Origin: Hyphomonadaceae bacterium UBA1849
GTDB lineage: Bacteria > Pseudomonadota > Alphaproteobacteria > Caulobacterales > Hyphomonadaceae
Length of the DNA: 64,000 nucleotides
Assembly (NCBI GenBank): GCA_002338565.1
Contig: DDIN01000008.1
Location: 1,612,403 to 1,676,402, forward strand
Direction of reading: 5' to 3'
Part shown: positions 32,310 through 40,695 of the stretch, in pieces
Layout: each line of letters begins with the position of its first letter
How positions within the stretch are numbered: position 1 is the stretch's first letter
Translations under genes and position numbers: made by a program
The notes under the pieces: generated by a model
The model's input: the letters and a program-made list of their open reading frames with translations, nothing else
The model's database searches: none
Told to the model about the DNA's origin: nothing

Positions 32310-32897
32310 ATGAGTGATTTGTTTTTTTATCCGGTCGCCCTGTTGGCAGCACTGGCAATTATTGCTGGCGCGGCACTGCCTGGCCGTGACCGACTGGCCT
32401 GCGGGTCAGTCAGTGGGGCGGGCACCAATTATCAGAACGTGGAAGTGGTGGGTGATGACCTGTGTCGCATGGTTGCGGCAGGCCAGTCTGACATTGACCG
32501 CGTTATGACCGGAGAAGAGATTTCATCACTGATCGTTACGGCTGGTGCAGGCATGTTAGGTGACCGCCCGGAACGCAATCCGCATTTTCGTCTCGCCGCT
32601 GACCTTGAGCAGCAGTTTGCCGGACGCCGTGTCCGCGTAACCGTTGAGGCGAAGCCGACACAGCCGCGAGGCGCGCTGGCTTTCGAGATGAATTACAGCG
32701 CGGGTCAGGAAGGCAATTCCGGCTGGCAGTTATTCAATCTGACGCCTGAGTATCGCCCTTACAGCTTCGTCTGGAATGTGCCTGCGCGTGAAGGCACAGA
32801 GCAGGCGATTGACTACCTGTCCATTCGCCCGATCGTGCCGGAAGGCACACGCGGCGTGGAAATCCGTTCCGTCCGTTTCGAGCGCCTGCCTGACTAA
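32310..32897 (+). CDS. Membrane-anchored or secreted hypothetical protein
   Basis: A 195-residue protein from ATG 32310 (MSDLFFYPVALLAALAIIAG), giving an N-terminal hydrophobic helix that acts as an anchor or signal. A longer frame upstream would overlap the divergent gene and lacks sense. The exported part is strand-rich. RNPHFRLAADLEQQFAGRRVRVTVEAK and YRPYSFVWNVPAREG resemble a jelly-roll, carbohydrate-binding-like module, ending with GVEIRSVRFERL. No firm family. The phosphomannomutase gene follows after 40 bp on the same strand, so they may be co-transcribed. Confidence 0.65.
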   Translation: MSDLFFYPVALLAALAIIAGAALPGRDRLACGSVSGAGTNYQNVEVVGDDLCRMVAAGQSDIDRVMTGEEISSLIVTAGAGMLGDRPERNPHFRLAADLEQQFAGRRVRVTVEAKPTQPRGALAFEMNYSAGQEGNSGWQLFNLTPEYRPYSFVWNVPAREGTEQAIDYLSIRPIVPEGTRGVEIRSVRFERLPD

Positions 32898-32937
32898 TAC
32901 CTGTCGCAGGGCCGATTGATCACTGAGGAGAAGTAAA

Positions 32938-34455
32938 GTGCTTCCGACCCCACGAGCTGACATTGCTCCAAATACTGCCGAGTTTGAAACCCAGCCGCTG
33001 GTAAAGCCGACAGGCTTCCGCGAATATGATGCGCGCTGGTGGTTCGGCGTCCCCGGCCATGACAAGCCGTCCGAGCTGAACCTGCTTGGCGTTCAGGCGC
33101 TGGGGCAGGGTATGGGCACAGTCTTCCATGAGAAATGGGTCGCGCCAAAAGTCGTGGTCGGTCATGATTTTCGCCATTATTCCCAGTCGATCAAATACGC
33201 GCTGATGACGGGCCTGTCTCAGGCGGGCTGTCAGGTTCTGGATATCGGTCTGGCACTGTCTCCAATGACCTATTTTGCGCAATTTGCGCTGGATGCGGCC
33301 TGCTGCGCGATGGTCACCGCCAGCCACAATGAAAACGGCTGGTGCGGTGTGAAAATGGGCTATGACAAGCCGCTCACATTCGGCCCGGATGAAATGTCCC
33401 GCCTGAAAGAGATCGTTCTGAACGGCACGCCGGTGATGCGTTCTGGTGGTTCTATCTCTCGCGTAGAGAACATGAAGGACGTGTATCTGAAGGCCGTCAC
33501 GAAAGATGTTCAGATCAAGCGTCCGCTGAAAGTCATCGCTGCTTGCGGTAATGGTACAGCTGGCGCATTCGCGCCGGAAGCTCTGCGCGCTATGGGCGTT
33601 GAGGTCGTCGAGCTCGATTGCGATCTCGACTGGACCTTCCCGAAATACAACGCCAACCCTGAAGACGAGAAAATGCTTCACGCGATGGCGGATGCGCTCA
33701 AAGAGCATAATGCAGACCTCGCGCTCGGGTTTGACGGTGACGGCGACCGCTGCGGCGTTGTCGATAATAACGGCAATGAAATTTTCGCAGACAAGATCGG
33801 CCTGATGCTGGCGCGCGACCTGTCGCGTGAGAATCCTGGTGCGAAGTTTGTCGTCGATGTGAAATCTACCGGCCTCTACAAAACCGATCCGGTTCTGAAA
33901 GAGAATGGCTCTGAAGTTGATTATTACAAAACCGGCCACTCTTACATCAAGCGTCGTACGACCGACCTTGAGGCATTGGCGGGCTTTGAAAAGTCCGGCC
34001 ACTTCTTCTTCCGCCCGCCTATCGGCCTTGGGTATGATGATGGTCTGGTTGCTGCAGCGGCTGTGCTTCAGATGCTTGATCGCAATCCGGGCAAGACACT
34101 TTCCGAACTGCATGACGAGCTTGGTGAGGCTTACACCTCCATGACCATGTCCCCGCATTGCGGCGATGAGGTGAAGTATGGTGTGATCGACGAGATGGTT
34201 GAGGAATATAAAGGCCTTCTCGGCTCTGAAATTCTCGGCCGTAAGGTTGTTGACGTAAACACTGTAAACGGCGCCCGAGTGACACTGGAAGATGGCTCTT
34301 GGGTTCTGGTCCGCGCCTCTTCAAACAAGCCTGAACTGGTTGTTGTGGTGGAGAGCATGGTCTCCAAAGACGATATGAAGGCGCTCTTCCATGAGGAAGT
34401 GAAGCCACGCCTCGGCAAACACTCCGAAGTTGGTGCGTATAATCAGGAAGTCTGA
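32938..34455 (+). CDS. Phosphomannomutase/phosphoglucomutase
   Basis: A 505-residue alpha-D-phosphohexomutase interconverting hexose 6- and 1-phosphates for sugar-nucleotide synthesis. The active-site serine is Ser129 in VTASHNENGW. The metal loop is DGDGDRCGV, and the sugar-specificity loop lies around SGHFFFRPP (family GEMSGH). The C-terminal phosphate-binding segment is VRASSNKPELVVVVE. The start is GTG 32938, seven bases after GAGGAG. The SGHFFF form resembles the bifunctional enzymes of alphaproteobacteria. Downstream is a clear terminator. Product use is probably lipopolysaccharide or exopolysaccharide. Confidence 0.93.
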   Translation: MLPTPRADIAPNTAEFETQPLVKPTGFREYDARWWFGVPGHDKPSELNLLGVQALGQGMGTVFHEKWVAPKVVVGHDFRHYSQSIKYALMTGLSQAGCQVLDIGLALSPMTYFAQFALDAACCAMVTASHNENGWCGVKMGYDKPLTFGPDEMSRLKEIVLNGTPVMRSGGSISRVENMKDVYLKAVTKDVQIKRPLKVIAACGNGTAGAFAPEALRAMGVEVVELDCDLDWTFPKYNANPEDEKMLHAMADALKEHNADLALGFDGDGDRCGVVDNNGNEIFADKIGLMLARDLSRENPGAKFVVDVKSTGLYKTDPVLKENGSEVDYYKTGHSYIKRRTTDLEALAGFEKSGHFFFRPPIGLGYDDGLVAAAAVLQMLDRNPGKTLSELHDELGEAYTSMTMSPHCGDEVKYGVIDEMVEEYKGLLGSEILGRKVVDVNTVNGARVTLEDGSWVLVRASSNKPELVVVVESMVSKDDMKALFHEEVKPRLGKHSEVGAYNQEV

Positions 34456-34480
34456 TCCTGACTTAGATATAAATTTGAAG

Positions 34481-34511
34481 CGGCTCCCATAATCGGGGGC
34501 CGTTTTCGTTT
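34481..34511 (+). terminator. Terminator of the phosphomannomutase gene
   Basis: The 8-bp stem CGGCTCCC/GGGGGCCG (one G-T pair; 34481-34488 with 34495-34502) is followed by TTTTCGTTT. Confidence 0.85.
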
Positions 34512-34622
34512 GTTGTCAGGCTTGGCGCTGAACTGACCACATCTCTGATTTTCCGCAGGTTTCATTTTGCGGTTCGGAAAATTGCGCTAGAACATGTTCA
34601 ATTCCGATTATTGGGGACTGAC

Positions 34623-35201
34623 ATGAAACTGAAACTCGCTCTTCTGGCTGGCGCTGCAGCGCTGATGGCAAGCTCTGCAAATGCTGGCGTTGTTGAAGAA
34701 GTTCGCCTTGGCGTTCTGCAACACAATATCTGCGTTCTGGACTGTGATAACGCAGACAAGGAAGACGGCCCGGACATTTCCGGTGAGATCGTTTTCAAGT
34801 CCCCTGATTTCCTAAGCTGGGCGTTTGACCCACGTCCGTATCTTGGCGTGACAGCCAACACTGCGGGAAATACCAGCTTCTATGGCGGCGGCCTGCAATG
34901 GTCTTTCGGCATCACAGAGAACCTCTCATTCGAGCCAGGCCTCGGCTATTTTTTCCATGACGGCTATAACGAGAACCCGTTTGTTCAGGGTACGCCTGAA
35001 TCAACAGCCTTCGGTCAGGAACATGTGTTCATGGGGTCTGACGACCTCTTCCGCACATCGCTCGCGCTGACATACGACTTCAACGACGATTGGGCGGCTC
35101 AGCTCATGTATGAGCACTACTCCCACGGCCAAATCCTCGGTGATGGCCGAAATCAGGGCATGGATAATATCGGCATTCGTATCGCCTATACCTTCGACTA
35201 A
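34623..35201 (+). CDS. Acyloxyacyl hydrolase, PagL-like lipid A deacylase
   Basis: A 192-residue protein from ATG 34623 with a signal peptide (about 1-22, SSANA-G). The mature part is a predicted outer-membrane beta-barrel: PYLGVTANTAGNTSFYGGGLQW, ITENLSFEPGLGYFFHDGY and a terminal aromatic residue region (IRIAYTFD). YEHYSHGQ gives the His-x-Ser pair of PagL enzymes, which remove the 3-O acyl chain of lipid A; the third catalytic acid is not assigned by eye. An upstream in-frame TTG is less likely because GGGGA lies 7 bases before the ATG. It is a single-gene unit. Confidence 0.82.
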   Translation: MKLKLALLAGAAALMASSANAGVVEEVRLGVLQHNICVLDCDNADKEDGPDISGEIVFKSPDFLSWAFDPRPYLGVTANTAGNTSFYGGGLQWSFGITENLSFEPGLGYFFHDGYNENPFVQGTPESTAFGQEHVFMGSDDLFRTSLALTYDFNDDWAAQLMYEHYSHGQILGDGRNQGMDNIGIRIAYTFD

Positions 35202-35275
35202 ATCGAATGACTTCAGATCGTCGATGTGACGATCTCTCACATTGCCGGTGCGCGGCGCGCGATTAGACTAGTGCT

Positions 35276-35659
35276 ATGACCGAGCCTCGCACCTTTCGCA
35301 TTCTGTATGACGGCGACTGTCCGTTCTGCCAGTCCTATGTGACGTTTGCGAATTTGCGCAAAGCGGTCGGCGAGGTCGAGCTGATTGATGCGCGCGAGCG
35401 TCCTGACCTCATTCTTCATTATGAAGCACTCGGATATCTCATTGACGAAGGTATGATCGTCGATGCGGGCGACGAGATTTACTACAAAGGCGATGCCGTC
35501 TGGGCGATCAACACGCTCGCCAGCTCGAACCCTGCGCTGAAGCTGATGGGGAATCGGCGCTTTGTGAAATGGAGCTATCCGTTCCTTCGCGGTATGCGAA
35601 ACGGCGTGAACCGGCTGCGCGGTGTTCGCTCTATCAGGTCCGGCATCCCTGAAAGCTAA
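35276..35659 (+). CDS. DCC1-like thiol-disulfide oxidoreductase family protein (DUF393)
   Basis: A 127-residue thioredoxin-fold protein. ILYDGDCPFCQSYV contains the DxxCxxC signature of the family, where the two cysteines could cycle between dithiol and disulfide. The central segment DARERPDLILHYEALGYLIDEGMIV and WAINTLAS are also typical. The physiological partner is unknown. It is placed 88 bp upstream of purA on the same strand and may be separately transcribed. Confidence 0.88.
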   Translation: MTEPRTFRILYDGDCPFCQSYVTFANLRKAVGEVELIDARERPDLILHYEALGYLIDEGMIVDAGDEIYYKGDAVWAINTLASSNPALKLMGNRRFVKWSYPFLRGMRNGVNRLRGVRSIRSGIPES

Positions 35660-35746
35660 CAAAAAATCCGCATATAGACGAATCCACCCCTTGCTTTTCG
35701 ACGCTAAACACTGTCCTTTCCCCGCGGTTCTAGCGGAGAGATACTC

Positions 35747-37045
35747 ATGACCGGAGTCGTTGTTGTCGGTGCCCAATGGGGTGACGAAGGTAAAGGTAAA
35801 ATCGTTGACTGGCTCAGCCACCGCGCTGACGTAATCGTACGATTTCAGGGCGGCCATAATGCCGGCCACACACTCGTCATCGATGGCAAGGTCTTCAAGC
35901 TGAACCTTCTGCCATCCGGCGTCGTTCGCGGCGGCAAGCTCTCCGTTATCGGCAATGGCGTTGTCGTTGACCCATGGCAGCTCCTGAATGAAGTCGCCAG
36001 CATGGAAGAGCAGGATGTCCACTTGGGCCCTGACGATCTGCTGCTGGCTGATAATGCCTGCCTCATCCTGCCATGGCATAAAGACATCGACGCAGCCCGC
36101 GAAGCGCAGGCTGGCGGCGCGCAGATTGGTACGACAAAACGCGGTATTGGCCCGGCTTATGAAGATAAAGTTGGCCGCCGCGCCATTCGCGTAGCTGACC
36201 TGGCTGACGAAGCAGCGCTCGACATGAAACTGGAGCGCCTCATCGCGCACCACGCGCCGCTGCGCAAAGGTCTCGACCTGCCACCACCTGACGCAGCAGA
36301 GCTCAAGCGCCAGCTTCTCGAAATTGCAGATGATGTTCTGAAATATGCCGGTCCGGCATGGCAGCGCCTCGACGCGGCCTTCAAACTCGGCCGCCGCATT
36401 CTTTTCGAAGGTGCACAAGGCGTGATGCTTGACGTAGATCACGGCACATATCCGTTCGTCACGTCCTCTAATGTTGTGTCCGGTCAGGCGGCGGCAGGTT
36501 CCGGCCTCGGCCCGCGTTCGGTAAACTACGTGCTCGGTCTGGCTAAGGCCTACACGACACGTGTCGGCTCCGGCCCGTTCCCGACAGAGCTGACTGACGA
36601 AGTCGGAGAAACGCTTGGCCGTGTTGGACACGAATTTGGTGTGAATACGGGGCGTAAGCGCCGTTGCGGCTGGTTTGATGCCGTTATGGTTCGTCAGGCT
36701 TGTGCGGTATCTGGCGTCGATGGTCTGGCGATCACAAAGCTGGACGTTCTCGACGGCTTTGAAGAGATCAAAATCTGCGTAGCGTACAAGCTGGGCGATA
36801 AGGTTCTCGACCGACTGCCTGCGACGGCTGCGGAACAGGCTGCTGTAGAGCCGATATATGAAACCATGAAGGGTTGGTCCGGCTCAACTCAGGGCGCGCG
36901 TGACTGGGACCAGCTTCCAGGTGAGGCTGTGAAATACATCCGTCGTCTCGAAGAGCTGGTCGGTACGCCTGCTGCACTTGTGTCTACATCACCTGAACGC
37001 GAAGACGTTATTCTGCGTCGTGACCCGTTCGGCCGCGTGATGTAA
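35747..37045 (+). CDS. purA: Adenylosuccinate synthetase
   Basis: A 432-residue cytosolic enzyme condensing IMP and aspartate with GTP, the first committed step to AMP. The N-terminal GAQWGDEGKGKIVDWLS is the GTP/IMP-binding loop, and FQGGHNAGHTLV carries the catalytic His. TTKRGIGPAYEDK, ARRAIR-type and GANTGRKRRCGWFD-type segments are present. The C-terminal guanine-binding TKLDVLDGFEEIK follows. The ATG follows GGAGAG. The next gene begins 28 bp downstream on the same strand. Confidence 0.97.
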   Translation: MTGVVVVGAQWGDEGKGKIVDWLSHRADVIVRFQGGHNAGHTLVIDGKVFKLNLLPSGVVRGGKLSVIGNGVVVDPWQLLNEVASMEEQDVHLGPDDLLLADNACLILPWHKDIDAAREAQAGGAQIGTTKRGIGPAYEDKVGRRAIRVADLADEAALDMKLERLIAHHAPLRKGLDLPPPDAAELKRQLLEIADDVLKYAGPAWQRLDAAFKLGRRILFEGAQGVMLDVDHGTYPFVTSSNVVSGQAAAGSGLGPRSVNYVLGLAKAYTTRVGSGPFPTELTDEVGETLGRVGHEFGVNTGRKRRCGWFDAVMVRQACAVSGVDGLAITKLDVLDGFEEIKICVAYKLGDKVLDRLPATAAEQAAVEPIYETMKGWSGSTQGARDWDQLPGEAVKYIRRLEELVGTPAALVSTSPEREDVILRRDPFGRVM

Positions 37046-37072
37046 GCTGCCATAAGACGCGAGCAAGATCTT

Positions 37073-37534
37073 ATGAGCCTGACCTATCCAATCGCTTCCA
37101 ATGCCATGGAGGCGCTTCTGAACCCTGTGGGGCTGGAGCGTACGCTGACGGCTGCCAAAGCGACGGCAGGTCGGGCTGTTGTGTTCGAGAATGAATGGAT
37201 CCGCCCGGGGCCGGAGCGCGTGGAAGAGTTGTCAGCTGCTGTGCAGATGGCAGCATCTCATGGCGCGGTTCAGGTATATGAGTCCGAAAAGGGCAAACCG
37301 GTTATTGCGCTGAAATACTGGCGCATTCTCACGGATGACGAACTGGCACCCAAGCCTGAACCAGAGCCTGAAAAGCCGGAAGACGGTGATGGGAAGAAGA
37401 AAGATCACACAGATGATCTCTATTTCCGCAAAGGCCGCACAAAACCACGCAAACGCGTGGTTGACCCGAACCAGATGGATTTGTTCGTCAAACCAGAAGA
37501 AGAGGCTCAGGCATCAAAGGATGATGAGGCCTGA
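37073..37534 (+). CDS. Conserved-looking hypothetical protein with a QMDLF peptide
   Basis: A 153-residue soluble protein with an N-terminal globular part (1-85, including RVEELSAAVQMAASHGAVQVYES and KPVIALKYWRIL), a Pro/Glu-rich linker, and a basic/acidic tail. Near the C terminus, PNQMDLFVKPEEE contains QMDLF, which fits the beta-clamp-binding pentapeptide QL(S/D)LF. I do not recognise the family. It begins 28 bp after purA and is probably transcribed with it. The clamp interaction is inferred from the motif alone. Confidence 0.75.
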   Translation: MSLTYPIASNAMEALLNPVGLERTLTAAKATAGRAVVFENEWIRPGPERVEELSAAVQMAASHGAVQVYESEKGKPVIALKYWRILTDDELAPKPEPEPEKPEDGDGKKKDHTDDLYFRKGRTKPRKRVVDPNQMDLFVKPEEEAQASKDDEA

Positions 37535-37538
37535 CACA

Positions 37539-37596
37539 AAGGTGTAAGCGGTGCATTCTGCTGACATGACAAGTTGCGCGTTCATGTATACACCTT
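37539..37596. promoter_or_regulatory. Inverted repeat upstream of mscS
   Basis: AAGGTGTA (37539-37546) and TACACCTT (37589-37596) form 8-bp perfect arms separated by 42 bases, ahead of the channel gene. They could be half-sites of an operator or chance. Confidence 0.25.
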
Positions 37597-37634
37597 GCGT
37601 TTCAGTTCTCTGATTGGTTCGAGTTTGTTTTCCT

Positions 37635-39059
37635 ATGACTAATCCTGTCACGCCTCCTGATGTTTCGCCGTCTGCGACTGCTCCAGCACCATCGGAAGGA
37701 CTGACCGAAAGCGAGCTTATGATGCGCGCCGAAGAAGTGACTCGCGATGCGTGGACCTGGCTGCAGGAACACGTTCTGACGCCGGAAAACCTGATCGCCA
37801 TCTCCGTCCAGCTCGGCGTTATCGTAGCGGCGTTGCTTCTCGGCCGTATCTTTGCGCCGCGCGTTCGTAAGCTGATTGATCAGGGCATTTCGAAGCTACC
37901 TGAACAGGTGCGCGAGAAAGCCGAACAGATTGCACCGCTTATTCTGGACCATGGTCTGCGGCCGGCAATCTGGATTGCATTTCTCTGGCTCGGGCAGACC
38001 GCGCTTCAGGGCCTGGGGCAGCCTTATCTGCTGGTTCGGATCGCTGCGAGCCTTGCAACGGCATGGCTGGTTATCAAGTTGATCACCCAGTTCCTGCCAG
38101 AAGATATGCGCAAGCCGGTTATGTGGTTTGCCTGGGCTCTGGCCGTTCTGAACGCTATGGGCATTCTGGATGACGTTTTGATCTGGATCGACAAATTTGG
38201 CGTGCCGTTTGGTGATGGCGGCTTCATTAACCTGTCTTTCGTGTCGCGCGCCGTGTTTATGGCTGCGCTGTTTATCTTCGCCGCTCAATGGCTCTCCAAA
38301 CGCCTGAAAGCCCGTGTTGAGACCTTGCCAAAGGTTGAGCCGAGTATCCGCATTCTGATGTCGAATGCGATCCAGATTGGTCTGTTTATCGCGGCAGCGG
38401 TTCTCACCATGACAAGCATAGGCATCCCGCTTGGTGGTCTTGCTGTCTTTGGCGGCGCGCTGGGTGTGGGCCTCGGCTTTGGCATGCAGCAGATCGTGGC
38501 GAACTTCATTTCCGGCGTGATCCTGCTGTCAGACCGTTCCATCAAGCCGCACGATGTCATTGAGGTCGACGAGACATATGGCGAAGTGAAATCACTTGGC
38601 CTGCGCTATGCGTCCGTCATTACACGCGACGGCAAGGAACACCTCATTCCGAACGAACAGCTCGTCACCAACAAGGTGGTGAACTGGAGCTATTCAGACG
38701 ACAAGGTACGCGTGAAGCGCCGTTTCCTCGTTGAGTATGAGAGCGATCTTCGTCTTGCGGCGCAGCTTTGTATTGATGCCTGCGCCGACCAGCCGCGGGT
38801 TCTAAAAGACCCGGCACCGAAATGCCTGTTGATGGAATTCGGTGATGATGCGGTGGAGATGGAAGCGCGCTTTTGGATTCGTGATCCGCAGAACGGCATC
38901 AACAATATCGGCTCTGAAGTGATGTTCGCCATGTGGGACAAGTTCAAAGAGCACGGTATCGATCTACCACTCGGTCAGGACGAAATCCGGATCACCGGCG
39001 ATTCAGAACTCAAAGTCCGCATGGTGCGCGAAAAAGCGAAGAAAGACGAAGACGCCTAA
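37635..39059 (+). CDS. MscS-family mechanosensitive channel
   Basis: A 474-residue inner-membrane channel read from ATG 37635; an in-frame TTG lies 21 bases upstream. The N-terminal 60 residues are polar, then come helices at about 60-80, 110-190 and 200-225 before the pore helix. GLAVFGGALGVGLGFGMQQ followed by VANFISGVILL is the MscS signature that lines the pore. A beta domain (RSIKPHDVIEVDETYGEV) and a cytoplasmic cage domain follow. It should open under membrane tension during osmotic downshock. The last codons overlap those of the convergent DUF2332 gene by 4 bp. Confidence 0.93.
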   Translation: MTNPVTPPDVSPSATAPAPSEGLTESELMMRAEEVTRDAWTWLQEHVLTPENLIAISVQLGVIVAALLLGRIFAPRVRKLIDQGISKLPEQVREKAEQIAPLILDHGLRPAIWIAFLWLGQTALQGLGQPYLLVRIAASLATAWLVIKLITQFLPEDMRKPVMWFAWALAVLNAMGILDDVLIWIDKFGVPFGDGGFINLSFVSRAVFMAALFIFAAQWLSKRLKARVETLPKVEPSIRILMSNAIQIGLFIAAAVLTMTSIGIPLGGLAVFGGALGVGLGFGMQQIVANFISGVILLSDRSIKPHDVIEVDETYGEVKSLGLRYASVITRDGKEHLIPNEQLVTNKVVNWSYSDDKVRVKRRFLVEYESDLRLAAQLCIDACADQPRVLKDPAPKCLLMEFGDDAVEMEARFWIRDPQNGINNIGSEVMFAMWDKFKEHGIDLPLGQDEIRITGDSELKVRMVREKAKKDEDA

Positions 39060-40123
39060 AGCGCCTCGACATTCCTTACATGGCCATCTGACCGGGCGAG
39101 GATCTGGTGGCTATCGCCGGGCCATGTCCGCATGTCACAGGTCATGCCAAGCGCGAGCGGAGGCGCTTGGCGGTTCCAGAGAAGCTCTGGTTCGTAGCGT
39201 AGCCATACCAGGGGCGCGTCATCCGTCGCACTGGCTCCTGCTGCTTCTATGAGGTCCGTCATGCGTTGGCGTGTTTCCAGCGGCGGATATTGGAAGAAGA
39301 CCGAATGGAAGACGACGGTGACGGCATCGTCTGGCCGCATGGCCAGCTCCCGCTCCAACCAGTCTGCAGCATCGGCTTTTTCGACCTTCGTTCCGCGTGA
39401 GACGGCGATATCCGCAGCAGCATCAAAACGCGCAAGCCGTTCCGGCTGATCAGGCCAGACATAGCTTTTCAGCCTGAGCCGTGTCGCTTCATCGGACAGG
39501 TCCAGAGGATTCCGATCGCAGGCTTTCCGGTCACGAATGGAGATGGAGTTTGCAAACTCCGGGGCAGGGCCGTTCCAGTTCGTGGTGACCGTCATCGGTG
39601 ATGTGGGGTCGCCCCACTGCCAACTGCCTGCATCATAATAGAAGGCATCAAAATTCTGATTGAGGCCCGCGCTCGCGCCAAGTTCCAGAAAATGGATAGG
39701 CTTTCCGAACCGCCCGGCGATTGCATTTAAGCCCATGAGAAGCATGAAGGCGCGGCGGGTTTCATTCGTTTGCGGCGGTGACTGTATGAAGTCAGTCACT
39801 CTGTCCGCGTTCGCTGTCAGATACGCTTCGACAACCGGCCAGACGGTCTCGAAATCTGGATAGGTGTCACCGGCAGGATAGACAAATTGCAGGTCTGGTG
39901 AGGCGCCGGACAGCACGGCGTGGTGAAGCGCACCCGCAAGACGCAAGCCGAGGGCATCTGCACTTGGATTGCCGGCCCAGTCACCAACCAGCTTCTTTAT
40001 AATGCCGCCCGTTTCGAGGCTCGTGGCGGATGCGCGTAAGAGCTCTGCTGTGAAAGGAGAGCCAAGCTCGGCGCACCATCCGGCTTGTTCCGTAAAGTGT
40101 TCGTTGAGAGTCGGCTGCGGCAT
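39056..40123 (-). CDS. DUF2332-family protein
   Basis: A 355-residue protein of the DUF2332 family (PF10094). EQAGWCAELGSPFTAELLRA at the N terminus, HFLELGASAGLNQNFDAFYY (a methyltransferase-like glycine motif), and TVVFHSVFFQYPP are typical. The function is unknown; the central motif suggests a nucleotide- or SAM-binding fold, but this is not shown. It is followed after 3 bp by a small secreted-protein gene on the same strand upstream. Its stop overlaps the mscS stop by 4 bp. Confidence 0.85.
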   Translation of the reverse strand: MPQPTLNEHFTEQAGWCAELGSPFTAELLRASATSLETGGIIKKLVGDWAGNPSADALGLRLAGALHHAVLSGASPDLQFVYPAGDTYPDFETVWPVVEAYLTANADRVTDFIQSPPQTNETRRAFMLLMGLNAIAGRFGKPIHFLELGASAGLNQNFDAFYYDAGSWQWGDPTSPMTVTTNWNGPAPEFANSISIRDRKACDRNPLDLSDEATRLRLKSYVWPDQPERLARFDAAADIAVSRGTKVEKADAADWLERELAMRPDDAVTVVFHSVFFQYPPLETRQRMTDLIEAAGASATDDAPLVWLRYEPELLWNRQAPPLALGMTCDMRTWPGDSHQILARSDGHVRNVEAL

Positions 40124-40126
40124 AGA

Positions 40127-40552
40127 TCAGCAGTCTCCAGTGCGCGTGGCCGTTTCTGTGATCGTCGAATAGATGCGCGCAGAACCGGGGATGTTCAGTC
40201 TCGCGCGCGCTTCCACGGTATAGGCCTCGGCCGACTGTATGCTGATCTCACCTTCGCCGCTGCGATACATGGAGCCGAGGCCGCAATTCATGGTGAAGCT
40301 TGCGCCGGTCTCTGTCCCGGTAACGCCTTCGGGTTCGCAGAATAGAGGCTCGCTAAAACGGGCAACCAGCGCAGTATAATTGGCTTCTGCAGTGTCGCCC
40401 GTGACGCATATTGTGCGTGTCTCGATGTCCGGATCGCCGCGGACAGCTGTTGCGCGTGTGTGTGCCCATTCGCCTTCGGTCAAGCTGATAGACTGCGCGG
40501 CTGCAGTTGAGCTGAAAACGAGGGCCAGCGCCCCCAGCAGACCTGTTCTCAT
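40127..40552 (-). CDS. Secreted cysteine-containing protein, possibly DUF3617
   Basis: A 141-residue protein with a signal peptide (about 1-19, ending AAAQ). The mature part has four cysteines (TICVT, LFCEP, TMNCGL and the final TGDC) and a strand-rich composition. The pattern EGEWAHTR-CVTGD-C-C resembles the DUF3617 family of periplasmic proteins, but the match is by eye only. It starts upstream of the DUF2332 gene with 3 bp between them, so both form one unit. Confidence 0.65.
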   Translation of the reverse strand: MRTGLLGALALVFSSTAAAQSISLTEGEWAHTRATAVRGDPDIETRTICVTGDTAEANYTALVARFSEPLFCEPEGVTGTETGASFTMNCGLGSMYRSGEGEISIQSAEAYTVEARARLNIPGSARIYSTITETATRTGDC

Positions 40553-40643
40553 TATTCCCGTCTCCCCTGTTTATTATGAGAGTTTACTACACCAGCGCGG
40601 GAATGAGCGCCAGCTTCCAGCGTCTGGGCGAGAAGGGCACAAA

Positions 40644-40674
40644 AAAACCTCCGGAGCGTATCCGGAGGTTTTCC
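40644..40674. terminator. Terminator downstream of the thiolase gene
   Basis: The 12-bp perfect stem AAAACCTCCGGA/TCCGGAGGTTTT (40644-40655 with 40661-40672) has A/T runs on both sides. On the minus strand it follows the thiolase stop. Confidence 0.92.
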
Positions 40675-40695
40675 TGTTTAAGATGCGTGTAAGAC

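Noticed and set aside
35237..36631. A 464-codon frame antisense to purA
   Set aside because: Shadow of purA with no domain.
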